A DNA stretch of 64,000 nucleotides, taken from NCBI RefSeq assembly GCF_001723285.1, contig NZ_LPWG01000003.1:1-64000 (forward strand). Direction: 5' to 3'. The translations under genes and the position numbers were made by a program. The notes below the pieces were generated by a model. The model worked only from the letters and a program-made list of their open reading frames with translations. It was not told where the DNA came from and did not search any database. Position 1 is the stretch's first letter. Each line of letters begins with the position of its first letter. This DNA is from Methyloceanibacter methanicus. GTDB lineage: Bacteria > Pseudomonadota > Alphaproteobacteria > Rhizobiales > Methyloligellaceae. Below, in pieces: positions 18,634 to 27,537 of the stretch.

Positions 18634-20487
18634 GTGACCGCAGCCCTGAAACGCGACCCAAAGGAGGCTTTGAAACAGCCCGCACAAGCCGTGCTGGGCG
18701 TCGAGCAATCCGCACGGGCCCAGCGTTGGACCGAACGGCTCGAGCCGAACCGCCTGCATGTGGCAACGGCCATCGCGCAGGCCCATGGTCTGCCCGACCT
18801 GCTCGGGCGCATCCTCGCCGCCCGCGGGGCCGAGCTCCAGAGCGCCGAACGCTTCCTCGACCCCTCGCTCAGGACCCTGATGCCGGACCCGGCCAGCCTT
18901 CAGGACATGACCCGTGCCGCCGAGCGGATGGCCGAAGCGATCACGCGCGGCGAGACGATCGGGATCTTCGGGGACTACGACGTGGATGGGGCGTCGTGTG
19001 TCGCCCTGGTCGAGCGCTTCCTACGTGCGCATGCACGATCAGGGCGGCAACGCTGCCTGACCTATATTCCCGATCGCCTCACCGAGGGCTATGGGCCATC
19101 CCCGGAAGCCCTGACGGGCCTTGCCGAGGAGGGCCTCGGCGTCATCCTCACCGTCGACTGCGGGACGGCCGGCACCGCGGCGATCGCCGCCGCCAATGCA
19201 GCCGGCGCGGACGTGATCGTCCTGGATCATCACCAGGCCGGCGAGGACCTGCCGCCGGCCTTCGCGGTCGTCAACCCGAACCGGCAGGACGATCTCTCGG
19301 GCCAGGGTCATCTCGCGGCTGCGGGCGTCGTGTTCCTGTTCCTTGTCGCCACGGCCGCCGCGCTCCGTCGCCTGGGGGCCCATCAGGATCACGCGGAACC
19401 CGACCTGCTGGGACTGCTCGACCTGGTCGCGCTCGCCACGGTCTGCGATGTGGTGCCGTTCAAGGACGCGAACCGCGCCTTCATCGCCAAGGGGCTCAAG
19501 GTCCTGCGGCTGCGCCACAATGCGGGGCTCCGCGCGCTCGCCGACGAGGCCCGGCTGACCGAGGCCCCATCCACCTACAGCCTCGGCTTTGTCCTCGGAC
19601 CACGGATCAATGCGGGCGGACGGGTCGCGCCGGCGGGTCTCGGCGCCCGTCTCCTCGCCACCGAAGACGAAGCGGAGGCCGCGACCATCGCCGCGCGTCT
19701 TGAAGCCCTCAATGCCCAGCGCAAGGCGATCGAAACCGGGATGCTGGAAGGGGCGGCCGCCATGGCCGACGCGGCCCTTGCGGCGGACCCGGACGCGCCG
19801 CTTCTGTTTCTCGGAGACGCCGATTGGCACAAGGGCCTCGTGGGTCTCGTTGCCGGCCGTCTCACCGAACGCTTCCAGCGCCCGTCCTTCGTCATGACCC
19901 TCGACGCCGACGGCATGGCCACGGGCTCCGCCCGGTCGATCCCGTCCGTCGATCTCGGCACGGTGGTGCGGGACGCGGTGGAAGAGGGGCTCTTCGTCAA
20001 AGGCGGCGGACACGCCATGGCGGCCGGCTTCTCGCTTCAATGGGAGAAGCAGGCGGCGGCGAGAGCCTTTCTGAGCGAGCGGCTCTCCGGCTCCGTGGCC
20101 AACGCCGCCACGAACCGCAACCTCGGGCTCGATGGCGCGTTGTCCGCCGGCGGCGCGACGCCCGAACTCATCGACCTTTTGGACCGCGCCGGCCCCTACG
20201 GTCCGGGGCACCCAAGGCCGCGCTTCGCGTTTCCGGCGCACCGCGTCACGCGGCTTCGCAGCATCGGCACCGGCCATCTCCGCTGCACGCTGCAAGCGGC
20301 CGACGGCAGCCGGATCGATGCGGTTGCGTTCCGTGTCGAAGGCTCGCCTCTGGGAGACCTGCTCGCGGGCGCCGAGGGACAACGGCTCCACGTGGCGGGT
20401 CATTTGCGCCGCTCTGTCTGGCAGGGCCGGGAGCGCATCGAACTCATGATCGAAGACGCCGCCGCAAGTCAGGATTCGCCCACATAG
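18634..20487 (+). CDS. recJ: single-stranded-DNA-specific exonuclease RecJ
   Basis: 617-residue 5'-3' exonuclease for RecF-pathway recombination and mismatch repair. DHH-family motifs are intact: GIFGDYDVDGASC near residue 110, ILTVDCGT, VLDHHQAGE, and the DHHA1 region with FVKGGGHAMAAGFSL near residue 455. A C-terminal OB-like domain follows. The first approximately 30 residues, Lys/Gln/Ala-rich, are weakly conserved, so a later start is possible. Start GTG 18634. Confidence 0.95.
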   Translation: MTAALKRDPKEALKQPAQAVLGVEQSARAQRWTERLEPNRLHVATAIAQAHGLPDLLGRILAARGAELQSAERFLDPSLRTLMPDPASLQDMTRAAERMAEAITRGETIGIFGDYDVDGASCVALVERFLRAHARSGRQRCLTYIPDRLTEGYGPSPEALTGLAEEGLGVILTVDCGTAGTAAIAAANAAGADVIVLDHHQAGEDLPPAFAVVNPNRQDDLSGQGHLAAAGVVFLFLVATAAALRRLGAHQDHAEPDLLGLLDLVALATVCDVVPFKDANRAFIAKGLKVLRLRHNAGLRALADEARLTEAPSTYSLGFVLGPRINAGGRVAPAGLGARLLATEDEAEAATIAARLEALNAQRKAIETGMLEGAAAMADAALAADPDAPLLFLGDADWHKGLVGLVAGRLTERFQRPSFVMTLDADGMATGSARSIPSVDLGTVVRDAVEEGLFVKGGGHAMAAGFSLQWEKQAAARAFLSERLSGSVANAATNRNLGLDGALSAGGATPELIDLLDRAGPYGPGHPRPRFAFPAHRVTRLRSIGTGHLRCTLQAADGSRIDAVAFRVEGSPLGDLLAGAEGQRLHVAGHLRRSVWQGRERIELMIEDAAASQDSPT

Positions 20488-20542
20488 GAAGGGTCCATTT
20501 AGGGGCTTGTCCACGAGCGGTGCGGCGTCTTACACAGCGCCC

Positions 20543-20570
20543 TTGCGAGAAGCCGCAAAGCTTTCTATAT
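20543..20570 (+). promoter_or_regulatory. predicted promoter of tRNA-Glu
   Basis: A -35 box TTGCGA at 20543-20548 and a -10 box CTATAT at 20565-20570 with 16 bp spacing lie 20 bp upstream of the mature tRNA 5' end. Confidence 0.6.
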
Positions 20571-20589
20571 GAGCGGACTCCACCGGCAC

Positions 20590-20664
20590 GCTCCCTTCGT
20601 CTAATGGTTAGGACGCCAGGTTTTCAACCTGGAAACAGGGGTTCAATTCCCCTAGGGAGTGCCA
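20590..20664 (+). tRNA. tRNA-Glu (anticodon TTC)
   Basis: A complete cloverleaf: acceptor GCTCCCT/AGGGAGT, D arm GTCT/GGAC, anticodon arm CCAGG-TTTTCAA-CCTGG with anticodon TTC at 20623-20625, and T arm AGGGG-TTCAATT-CCCCT. The CCA end is encoded (20662-20664). Confidence 0.97.
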
Positions 20665-20706
20665 ACTTCGCGGCTCATGGCGCCTCCCGGCCCGCCGCGT
20701 CTTCCC

Positions 20707-21126
20707 CTACCAGCTTCCCGTGTTCGGCATGGACGCCCAGGGCTCCTGCTGCGGTAGACGCTCGCCCTTCTGCAGGAGTTCGATCGAGATATTGTCGGGC
20801 GAACGGATGAAGGCCATCCAGCCGTCCCGCGGCGGACGGTTGATTGTCACGCCGGCCTTCATGAGCCGGTCGCAGGTCTCGTAGATGTCGTCGACCTCAT
20901 AGGCGAGGTGGCCGAAATTGCGCCCGCCGTCGTACTCCTCCGGATCCCAGTTGTAGGTGAGCTCGAGCTGTGCGTCCTCGTTACCGGGCGCCGCCAGATA
21001 GATCAGCGTGAAGCGGCCTTGCTCGCTCTCCATCCGGCGCACCTCCTTGAGCCCGAGCTTGTTGCAGTAGAAGTCGAGCGAGTCATCGACGTCCGCAACG
21101 CGGACCATGGTGTGCAGATACTTCAT
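20707..21126 (-). CDS. gloA: lactoylglutathione lyase (glyoxalase I)
   Basis: 139-residue VOC-fold metalloenzyme that converts the methylglyoxal-glutathione adduct to lactoylglutathione. The two VOC halves each give one His and one Glu to the metal site: LHTMVRV (His5), [20 protein letters not shown] and ISIELLQ. The [17 protein letters not shown] segment is typical. It is transcribed towards tRNA-Glu and divergent from the cold-shock gene across a long gap. Confidence 0.93.
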   Translation of the reverse strand: MKYLHTMVRVADVDDSLDFYCNKLGLKEVRRMESEQGRFTLIYLAAPGNEDAQLELTYNWDPEEYDGGRNFGHLAYEVDDIYETCDRLMKAGVTINRPPRDGWMAFIRSPDNISIELLQKGERLPQQEPWASMPNTGSW

Positions 21127-21597
21127 CGGTGGCGACCTCCGGAGTGAGTTCGATGGGTATTCGAGTGACGTTGCGACCGACCCTAAGACCCGCGGCGGCG
21201 TGATGGCAAGATGACGGATTCACCTTCAAGCAAGCGGTGAATGAAATTTTTATTTCAATTGTTGCATCGCGCCCACAGCCTGCGCTCGAATATGACAAAA
21301 CGCCGAATTTGTTCGACGGCAGAAAAGTTTGGGCATGTTTCACCGAGATTTTGCCGTGTCGGCCGCGCGAAAGGTCCTGACGAAACGGAGCCAACGGTTT
21401 CTCTTGCCGATCAGATGTTTGGGCATCGGGCTGTCTCACATTGACACCTTCGCACTCGCACTGTGGAGAAGCAGACCATTCAAACAAAAATAAACTGGCC
21501 GCTGAAACAGCCGATGTTATCCTCAGGCTTACGCACTATCTGATTCGTACATTGCGGCGTCGAGTCGGGCTTACTTAGTACAGCGGGGGAATGCGGC
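21127..21597. other. 471-bp intergenic region upstream of the cold-shock protein gene
   Basis: No convincing gene. It is clearly more A/T-rich than its surroundings. It carries a perfect TTGACA at 21441-21446 with a weak TGGAGA 17 bp downstream, which would leave a leader of about 125 nt before the cold-shock gene. A 10-bp direct repeat GTTTGGGCAT occurs at 21327-21336 and 21417-21426. The left end should hold the gloA promoter. Confidence 0.5.
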
Positions 21598-22185
21598 ATG
21601 GCGGCGAAAGCATCGCCACTTCAGGAGGAACTTACCCAACGCACCGAAGAGGCCACCATCGACGACGCTACCGTCGATGTGTTCGAGATCTCCGGATCAA
21701 TAAAATGGTTCGACGCCTCCAAGGGCTACGGCTTCATTGTTCCCGACGACGACCTACCGGACATTCTGCTGCACGTGACCTGCCTGCGCAGAGACGGCCA
21801 CCAGACCGCCTATGAGGGCGCGCGCGTCGTCTGCGAAGTCCTGCGCCGCCCCAAGGGGCTTCAGGCCTTCCGTATCTTGGAGATGGACGATACAACGGCG
21901 ATCCATCCCTCCCAATTGCCCCAGCGCACGCATGTGGTGGTTGTGCCCGAAGGCGATTGGGAGCGGGTCATGGTCAAGTGGTTCAATCGCGTCCGGGGCT
22001 TTGGCTTCCTGACGCGCGGGCCCTCGACCCTGGACATTTTCGTGCACATGGAGACCCTACGGCGGTGCGGCTTTACCGAACTTCGACCGGGCCAATCCCT
22101 TCTCGTCCGTTTCGGCCGGGGCCCCAAGGGATTGATGGCCGCCGAGATCAAGCCGGACGGTGCCAACGGCCCGGCCTCCCACTAA
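21598..22185 (+). CDS. protein with two cold-shock domains
   Basis: 195-residue nucleic-acid-binding protein with two cold-shock domains, the typical alphaproteobacterial double-CSD form. Domain 1 (about residues 32-95) has [19 protein letters not shown] with RNP1 KGYGFI and RNP2-like ILLHVT. Domain 2 (about 122-188) has [16 protein letters not shown] and DIFVHMETL. It probably acts as an RNA chaperone. A long A/T-rich leader precedes it and DUF192 follows, a conserved pairing. Confidence 0.93.
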   Translation: MAAKASPLQEELTQRTEEATIDDATVDVFEISGSIKWFDASKGYGFIVPDDDLPDILLHVTCLRRDGHQTAYEGARVVCEVLRRPKGLQAFRILEMDDTTAIHPSQLPQRTHVVVVPEGDWERVMVKWFNRVRGFGFLTRGPSTLDIFVHMETLRRCGFTELRPGQSLLVRFGRGPKGLMAAEIKPDGANGPASH

Positions 22186-22202
22186 CTCCTGATCCCTTTC
22201 GA

Positions 22203-22685
22203 CTGCGGATCCTGTCGGCGTGGCTTGCGGCGGCGCTGCTGATGGTGCCGTTCGCATCCGGTCACGCAGAGGGAACCGGCACGCTGGTGCTGAAGACGCA
22301 CAGCGGCGACCATGCCTACACGGTCGAGATTGCGGAAGACCCGGGCGAGAAGGCGCGCGGCCTGATGTTCCGGCGGGACCTTCCGAAAGACCACGGGATG
22401 ATCTTTCTCTACGACCCGCCCCAGCCGACGAGCATGTGGATGCGGAACACCGCGATCCCGCTCGATATGATCTTCATCACCGAGCAAGGGACCGTGCTGC
22501 GGATCGAGGCCAACACCGAACCGTTCTCCACCGACATCATCAGTTCGGGCGGCGAGACGGTGGCGGTTCTCGAGCTCAACGCCGGGGAGGCCGCGAAAGT
22601 CGGCCTCAAGCCCGGCGACCGCGTGGTCTTTCCAGGGCTTGGGACCGAGAAGGCCCTCGAGTCCGAAGGCACCGGCCTTTGGTGA
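22203..22685 (+). CDS. DUF192 exported protein (start uncertain)
   Basis: A DUF192-family protein of about 160 residues. The family core is clear: EDPGEKARGLMFRRDLPKDHGMIF, then SMWMRNTAIPLDMIFI and a GDRVVFP end. It is preceded by an evident signal peptide (FRLRILSAWLAAALLMVPFASGHA), so it is periplasmic. No ATG, GTG or TTG lies in frame before the signal peptide: the first ATG (22242) is in the middle of it. CTG 22203 is given as a placeholder; a base lost between the cold-shock gene stop (22185) and here is the likelier explanation. Function of the family is unknown. Confidence 0.75.
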   Translation: MRILSAWLAAALLMVPFASGHAEGTGTLVLKTHSGDHAYTVEIAEDPGEKARGLMFRRDLPKDHGMIFLYDPPQPTSMWMRNTAIPLDMIFITEQGTVLRIEANTEPFSTDIISSGGETVAVLELNAGEAAKVGLKPGDRVVFPGLGTEKALESEGTGLW

Positions 22686-22821
22686 GGCGGTCTTAACGTC
22701 GCGGGACTAGCCTCCCGCTTCAAGTCTCAGTATGAATGAGCCTTGAACTCTTGTCTTGGCGAGAGGGCTTGCCTGTGGCGGATTTGGCTGCCATGTCCGT
22801 GCCAAGGGTGTGTGGTCGTTT

Positions 22822-22896
22822 CGGGGCATAGCGCAGTCTGGTAGCGCACTGCTTTGGGAGCAAGGGGGTCGCAAGTTCGATCTTGTGCCCCGACCA
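22822..22896 (+). tRNA. tRNA-Pro (anticodon TGG), carrying apparent indels
   Basis: Acceptor arms CGGGGCA/TGCCCCG, discriminator A and encoded CCA (22894-22896) are fine, and the loop TTTGGGA gives anticodon TGG. Internally it does not fold canonically: the 5' anticodon strand is CTGC where CTTGC would pair perfectly with GCAAG, the variable loop appears one G long, and the T arm (GCAAG-TTCGAT-CTTG) is two bases short. The total is 75 nt with CCA instead of 77. Small homopolymer errors explain all of this better than a truly aberrant tRNA. Confidence 0.85.
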
Positions 22897-22929
22897 CTTG
22901 GATCCGAACCCACGCGAGGGGAAACGCCG

Positions 22930-23235
22930 ATGCTGGCCAGAATTTACAAACCCGCCCAGAACGTGATGCAGCAGGGCAAGGGCGCCACGCGGGACTGGGT
23001 CTTGGAGTATCTTCCCGACCAGCCGCGCGACATCGAACCGCTGATGGGATGGACGAGTTCGTCCGATACGAAGCGCCAGATCCGTCTCAGCTTCGCCACC
23101 AAGGACGAAGCCGTCGCCTACGCCAAGGAGAACGGGATCGCCTTCCGCCTGGAAGAGCCGCCGGTCTCGAAGATCCGCCCGAAATCCTACGCGGAGAACT
23201 TCAAATACGGCCGCCCGGACAGCTGGACACACTGA
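22930..23235 (+). CDS. NDUFS4-like complex I accessory subunit
   Basis: 101-residue protein of the ETC complex I subunit (NDUFS4 / 18-kDa) family, known as an accessory subunit in Alphaproteobacteria and mitochondria. It starts MLARIYKPAQNVMQQGKG and contains WVLEYLPDQPRDIEPLMGWTSS, SFATKDEAVAYAKENGI and a C-terminal KPKSYAENFKYGRPDSW-like end, as in the family. It lies 14 kb from the nuo operon, between tRNA-Pro and tRNA-Arg. A 14-bp tandem duplication spans its stop codon (23223-23250) without altering the protein. Confidence 0.93.
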   Translation: MLARIYKPAQNVMQQGKGATRDWVLEYLPDQPRDIEPLMGWTSSSDTKRQIRLSFATKDEAVAYAKENGIAFRLEEPPVSKIRPKSYAENFKYGRPDSWTH

Positions 23236-23250
23236 ACTGGACACACTGAA
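23223..23250. repeat. 14-bp tandem duplication spanning the NDUFS4-like stop codon
   Basis: The unit CTGGACACACTGAA occurs twice head to tail (23223-23236 and 23237-23250). The first copy contains the functional stop TGA at 23233-23235. Confidence 0.9.
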
Positions 23251-23283
23251 TGAGAGCGAGTCGCGCTATACTCGCGTTCGTGT

Positions 23284-23360
<77 letters not shown>

Positions 23361-23561
23361 GTTCGCCTTGGCCGCCATCCCTGTCACAGAGCCGGTCCGT
23401 GTTGCACGTGGCGCGAGGCCGCTTGCCGGTCCATACCCGCCCCGCGCGGGATATCGTGCCGGAAAGTTGACCGGACCGACATGTTCAATCCTTGGCAAAA
23501 GCCGCGTAGGGTACCGGCCCGAACCTGCTTTCGCGCCCGCTGCAACACGCATGGAGCTTGG

Positions 23562-24546
23562 ATGAAACCGACTTCCGCTCTGCCACCTCATCACATGGCG
23601 TCACGGACATCTCGTACGTCGTCCCGTTCACATGCTCGCCTGGGCGGCCGCGTGCGCGTGGCGCTCGGCATCCTGGCATGTCTCTGCGTTACCGGTACGG
23701 TCCTCGGCACGGACAGAGCGTCGGCGCAAACGCCCACGCTTCTCTGGGAAGCCAAGGGGCTCGCTCAACCCGAATCCGTGCTCCACGATCCGGTGACGGA
23801 CGTGCTGTATGTCTCGAATATCAACGGCGCCGTCATGGGCAAGGACGGCAACGGCTTCATCTCGCGCATCAAGCCGGACGGCACCATCCTGGAGCGCAGC
23901 TGGGCCACAGGGCTCAATTCGCCGACCGGCATGGGATTGCATGAGCGCACGCTCTACGTGGCCGACGTCGATCGACTGGTGGTACTCAGCGCGGGCTCGG
24001 GCAGCATCGAGAAGACGTACAAGGCCAACGGCGCGATCTTCCTCACGACCTGGTCGTCGCCGAAGACGGCACCGTCTTTGTCTCCGACACGCCCATGAAC
24101 ACGATTTGGCGCCTCAAGGACGGCGTGTTCGAACCGTGGCTGACCGATGACACACTCAACGGCCCCAACGGCCTCATCATTCAGGACGGCAAGCTCGTGG
24201 TCGCCTCTTTGGGGCGCCTCAAGAGCGCGGGCCAGGAGCCGGAGACCGCCGGCCTGTTCGCGATCGACGTCGAGGACAAGGCCGTCACGCCTCTCAGCCA
24301 GCCGGTCGGGCATCTCGACGGCCTTGGCGCGCTCAAACCCGGTTCCTATCTCGCCACGGATTGGCCCGAAGGGGCGCTGTACAAGGTCGACGTGAAGGGC
24401 AAGGGGGCAGCGAAGGTCGAGACTCTCCTCGACCTCAATCAGGCAGCGCCGATTTGATCTACATGGCCGACAAGCAGCTTGTCGTCATTCCCATGATGTT
24501 GGACAACACCTTGGCGGCCTATAGTCTCGGGACCGCGAAGCCCTGA
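23562..24546 (+). CDS. secreted SMP-30/gluconolactonase-like beta-propeller protein (two frameshifts)
   Basis: About 328 residues after correction. An Arg-rich N-terminus and hydrophobic segment VALGILACLCVTGTVLG near residues 36-52, ending around RASA, form a signal peptide. The mature part has repeated propeller blades such as PESVLHDPVTDVLYVSNINGAV, LNSPTGMGLHERTLYVADVD, LNGPNGLIIQDGKLVVAS and a final SADLIYMADKQLVVIPMM. Frame breaks: a missing a near 24044 (restores NDLVVAEDGTVFVSDTPMNTIW) and a missing g near 24445 (restores QGSADLIYMADKQ). Substrate unknown; the family includes lactonases and strictosidine-synthase-like proteins. Start ATG 23562; ATG 23595 is an alternative. Confidence 0.8.
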
Positions 24547-24685
24547 CCGGCCTTCAAGACCTCGCGGAAGAAGGAACGTTGGGCCGTCGAACGGATCGCC
24601 ATAACGCGGAGCCATGAGATACGCCCGGGCAGGGGGCCCGAACCGGTCCCGCCAGCGTTTTTCGGACACTAATGAGAACAACCGC

Positions 24686-25743
24686 GTGATCCCCGTCCTT
24701 GCGCAACTGCCCATTCCCATCACCTTCGCGGTGTTTGCCGCTGCGGCGATTGGGGTCTGGCTTGCGGGCACGCGCCTTGCCATTTACGCAGACGCCATCG
24801 CGCCCGCAAACGGATCGGGCAAGCCTTCATGGGGCTCATCTTCGTCGCGGCCGCAACGTCCCTCCCGGAACTGGTGACGACGCTTTATGGGGCCCATACC
24901 GGCGAGGCGCAGCTCGTTCTCGGCAACATGTTCGGCGGCATCACCATGCAGACCGCAATCCTGGCCATTGTGGATCTGCTCTTCATCACCTATGCCCTGA
25001 CCTCGTATCCGAGCGGACCGACCTCGGCGCTCGAGGCCACGCTGCTGATCGCGCTTCTGGCGATGCTGTTGGGCTTGCATGCCGTGGGCGAACTGGCGCT
25101 GCCCTTCGGCGTCGGGCTCGGGACGCTCCTGCTTGCGGTTGCCTATCTGGGGATCGTGATGATGCTGCGCCACTACGACGGCGTGCAGTCCTGGATCCCG
25201 GTCGAGAGCATCGATGCGGCCCTGCCGCGCACCGCCGAGAGTTCGGATACGGGTTCGAGCGTCGACCGCATGGGCACGGTCGGCCTGATCGTCGGCTTTG
25301 CTTTGATGGGCACCGCGATCCTGATGTGCGGCCTGGCGCTGATTGCGAGTTCGGCGGCCATCGCCGAACAAACCGGCCTTGGCTCCAGCTTTATCGGCAT
25401 GACCCTCCTCGCAACAGCCACCTCGCTCCCGGAGGTGAGCACCACGATCTCCGCGGTCCGCATCGGCGCATACAGCATGGCCATCTCGAACATCTTCGGC
25501 AGCAATCTGTTGATGGTGGCGATGGTCCTGCCGGCGGACCTCGTCTATCGCGGCGCGCCCATCCTGGGGGCAATCGATCAGGGCACGGCCTTTGCGATCA
25601 TCTCGGGCGTTCTCGTCACCTCGATCTACCTCGCCGGACTCATCATCCGGTCGCGCCGCACGGTCTTCCGAATGGGCATCGATTCCGCGCTGGTGCTGCT
25701 GATCTACGCCATCACGCTCGGCGTGTTCTATCACTTCAGTTGA
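24686..25743 (+). CDS. CaCA-family Na+/Ca2+ exchanger-like membrane protein (one frameshift)
   Basis: About 352 residues with ten or so hydrophobic helices in two inverted halves. Both alpha repeats are visible: GLIFVAAATSLPELVTTLYG in the first half and GMTLLATATSLPEVSTTISAVRIG in the second, each with the ATSLPE cation-binding core. A missing base near 24808 separates the first helix and DAIA from the IGQAFMG continuation. Start GTG 24686 gives a short N-terminus before the first helix. The ion carried (Ca2+, Na+, K+ or H+ coupling) cannot be told from sequence. Confidence 0.85.
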
Positions 25744-25879
25744 CCCGCGCGCCGCTTAGAGCCCGGCCGGCTCGGCGTTCGGACAAGGCGCCGCCGCGCC
25801 CACAGGCTCCATTTGTCCGGTTTCCCTTTTTCCGGACTCTGCCATTGTGACGGCGGGTTGAGATGGATTGGGGCGGCTG

Positions 25880-26296
25880 ATGAACGGCGAGACGACCACG
25901 AAAAGCCAAGACGAAACGCCGCCGGACATGGTTCCGGTGGTGCGGACCATCGCGATGCCGGCGGACACCAACCCGTCGGGCGATATCTTCGGCGGCTGGC
26001 TCATGTCCCAGATGGATCTCGCGGCCGGCAACGTCGCCGCGCGGCGGGCGCGGGGGCGTTGCGCAACCGTCGCCGTCGATGCGGTCACATTCGTCTCGCC
26101 CGTTGTCGTCGGCGACGAGGTCAGCCTCTATGCCAGCATCGTCAAGACCGGCCGCACCTCGATGGCCATCCGGGTCGAGGCCTGGCGGCGGCCGCGCCAC
26201 AGCGAGGAGAGCCGGAAGGTGACGGAGGCCATCTTCACCTTCGTGGCCCTGGGCGAGGACGGGAAATCCCGGCCGCTCCCGGCCGCATCGGAATAG
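25880..26296 (+). CDS. acyl-CoA thioesterase, YciA/hotdog family
   Basis: 138-residue single-hotdog acyl-CoA hydrolase. The family signature ADTNPSGDIFGGWLMSQMDLAAG carries the catalytic Asp near residue 31-40, and VTFVSPVVVGDEVSLYASIVKTGRTSM follows. Start ATG 25880 (MNGETTTKS); GTG or other codons upstream add little. It stands alone between the cation exchanger and the convergent metC gene. Likely hydrolyses medium to long acyl-CoAs; physiological substrate unknown. Confidence 0.88.
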   Translation: MNGETTTKSQDETPPDMVPVVRTIAMPADTNPSGDIFGGWLMSQMDLAAGNVAARRARGRCATVAVDAVTFVSPVVVGDEVSLYASIVKTGRTSMAIRVEAWRRPRHSEESRKVTEAIFTFVALGEDGKSRPLPAASE

Positions 26297-26323
26297 AAAC
26301 GAGTTGGGCGCGCGCCTGCGCCT

Positions 26324-27499
26324 TTAGCTCGCGCCCGCAAGCCGTTCGAAGCCGGCCGCCAGGTCGGCCTTCAGATCCTCGATGTCCTCCAGCCCCGCAT
26401 GGATGCGCAAGGCCGGACCCTCCGCCTCCCAAACCGTCGCGCTGCGGTAGCCGCTCGGGTCGAACGGCAGGATCAGGCTCTCGTAGCCGCCCCAGGAATA
26501 GCCCATGCCGAACAGTTCAAGTCCGTCGAGCATGGCGGCCAAGGCTTCGTGCGAGGCCGGATTGAGGACGATCGCGAACAGGCCCGAGGACCCGGTGAAG
26601 TCCCGTTGCCACAGCGCATGACCCGGATGGTCGGGCCGGGCAGGGTGGATCACGCGGGCAACCTCCGGACGCTGCGACAGCCATTCGGCAAGCGCGAGCG
26701 CCGTTTCCTGATGCCGCCGCAGCCGGACCCCAAGCGTCCGCAATCCACGCAAGGCCAGATACACGTCCTCCGGTCCCGGGCACAGGCCGAGGATGTCGTG
26801 GGTCTTGGCCACGGGCGCGGTCGAGGCCTCGCTCATGGTGATCACGCCCAGCATCGCGTCCGCATGGCCCACGATGTATTTCGTAGCCGCATGGACAACC
26901 ACGTCCACCCCGTGGTCGAACGGCTTGAAAAACAGCGGCGTCGCCCAGGTGTTGTCCAGGATCACCTCGGCACCGGCCCCATGGGCCGCCGCGGCGATGG
27001 CGGGAATGTCCTGCACTTCGAAGGTTTGCGATCCGGGCGACTCGGCGAAGACGAGCTTCGTTCGCTCGCTCATGAGATCGGCGATGCCGCTTCCGATGAC
27101 GGGGTCGTAATAGGTCGTGGTCACGCCCAGCCGTTTCAGCACCGTGTCGCAGAAGCGGCGGGTCGGCCGGTAGACGCTGTCGGACACGAGAATGTGGTCG
27201 CCGCTGGCGACGAAACTCAGGATCGCGGTCGTGATCGCGGTCAGGCCCGATGGCGCGAGCAGGGTCGCGTGTCCTCCTTCAAGCTCGGCCAGGGCCTCCT
27301 GGAGCGCCGACACGGTCGGCGTACCGAGCCGGCCATAGCTGTATTCCTGATCGTTCGCGAGGAGACTGTCGAACGTGGGATAGAGAACCGTCGACCCGCG
27401 ATAGATCGGCGTGTTGACGAAGCCGTGGAAGCGGCCCGGATCGCGGCCCGCATGCGACAACCGCGTCGCGGGCTTGCGGTGCTTTTTCGTCTTGCTCAT
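26324..27499 (-). CDS. metC: cystathionine beta-lyase
   Basis: 391-residue PLP enzyme of the Cys/Met family that cleaves cystathionine to homocysteine, pyruvate and ammonia. The N-terminus (PATRLSHAGRDPGRFHGFVNTPIYRGSTVLYPT, read in part) and PLP-lysine site VHAATKYIVGHADAMLG match the alphaproteobacterial MetC branch. Ends LEDIEDLKADLAAGFERL. Third gene of a minus-strand group cysK-sseA-metC with 38 bp separating it from sseA. The presence of both metC and metY implies transsulfuration and direct sulfhydrylation are both possible. Confidence 0.92.
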   Translation of the reverse strand: MSKTKKHRKPATRLSHAGRDPGRFHGFVNTPIYRGSTVLYPTFDSLLANDQEYSYGRLGTPTVSALQEALAELEGGHATLLAPSGLTAITTAILSFVASGDHILVSDSVYRPTRRFCDTVLKRLGVTTTYYDPVIGSGIADLMSERTKLVFAESPGSQTFEVQDIPAIAAAAHGAGAEVILDNTWATPLFFKPFDHGVDVVVHAATKYIVGHADAMLGVITMSEASTAPVAKTHDILGLCPGPEDVYLALRGLRTLGVRLRRHQETALALAEWLSQRPEVARVIHPARPDHPGHALWQRDFTGSSGLFAIVLNPASHEALAAMLDGLELFGMGYSWGGYESLILPFDPSGYRSATVWEAEGPALRIHAGLEDIEDLKADLAAGFERLAGAS

Positions 27500-27537
27500 G
27501 AAGGCCTCTCAAGGAGACGAGGCTGGCCGGACGCCAC

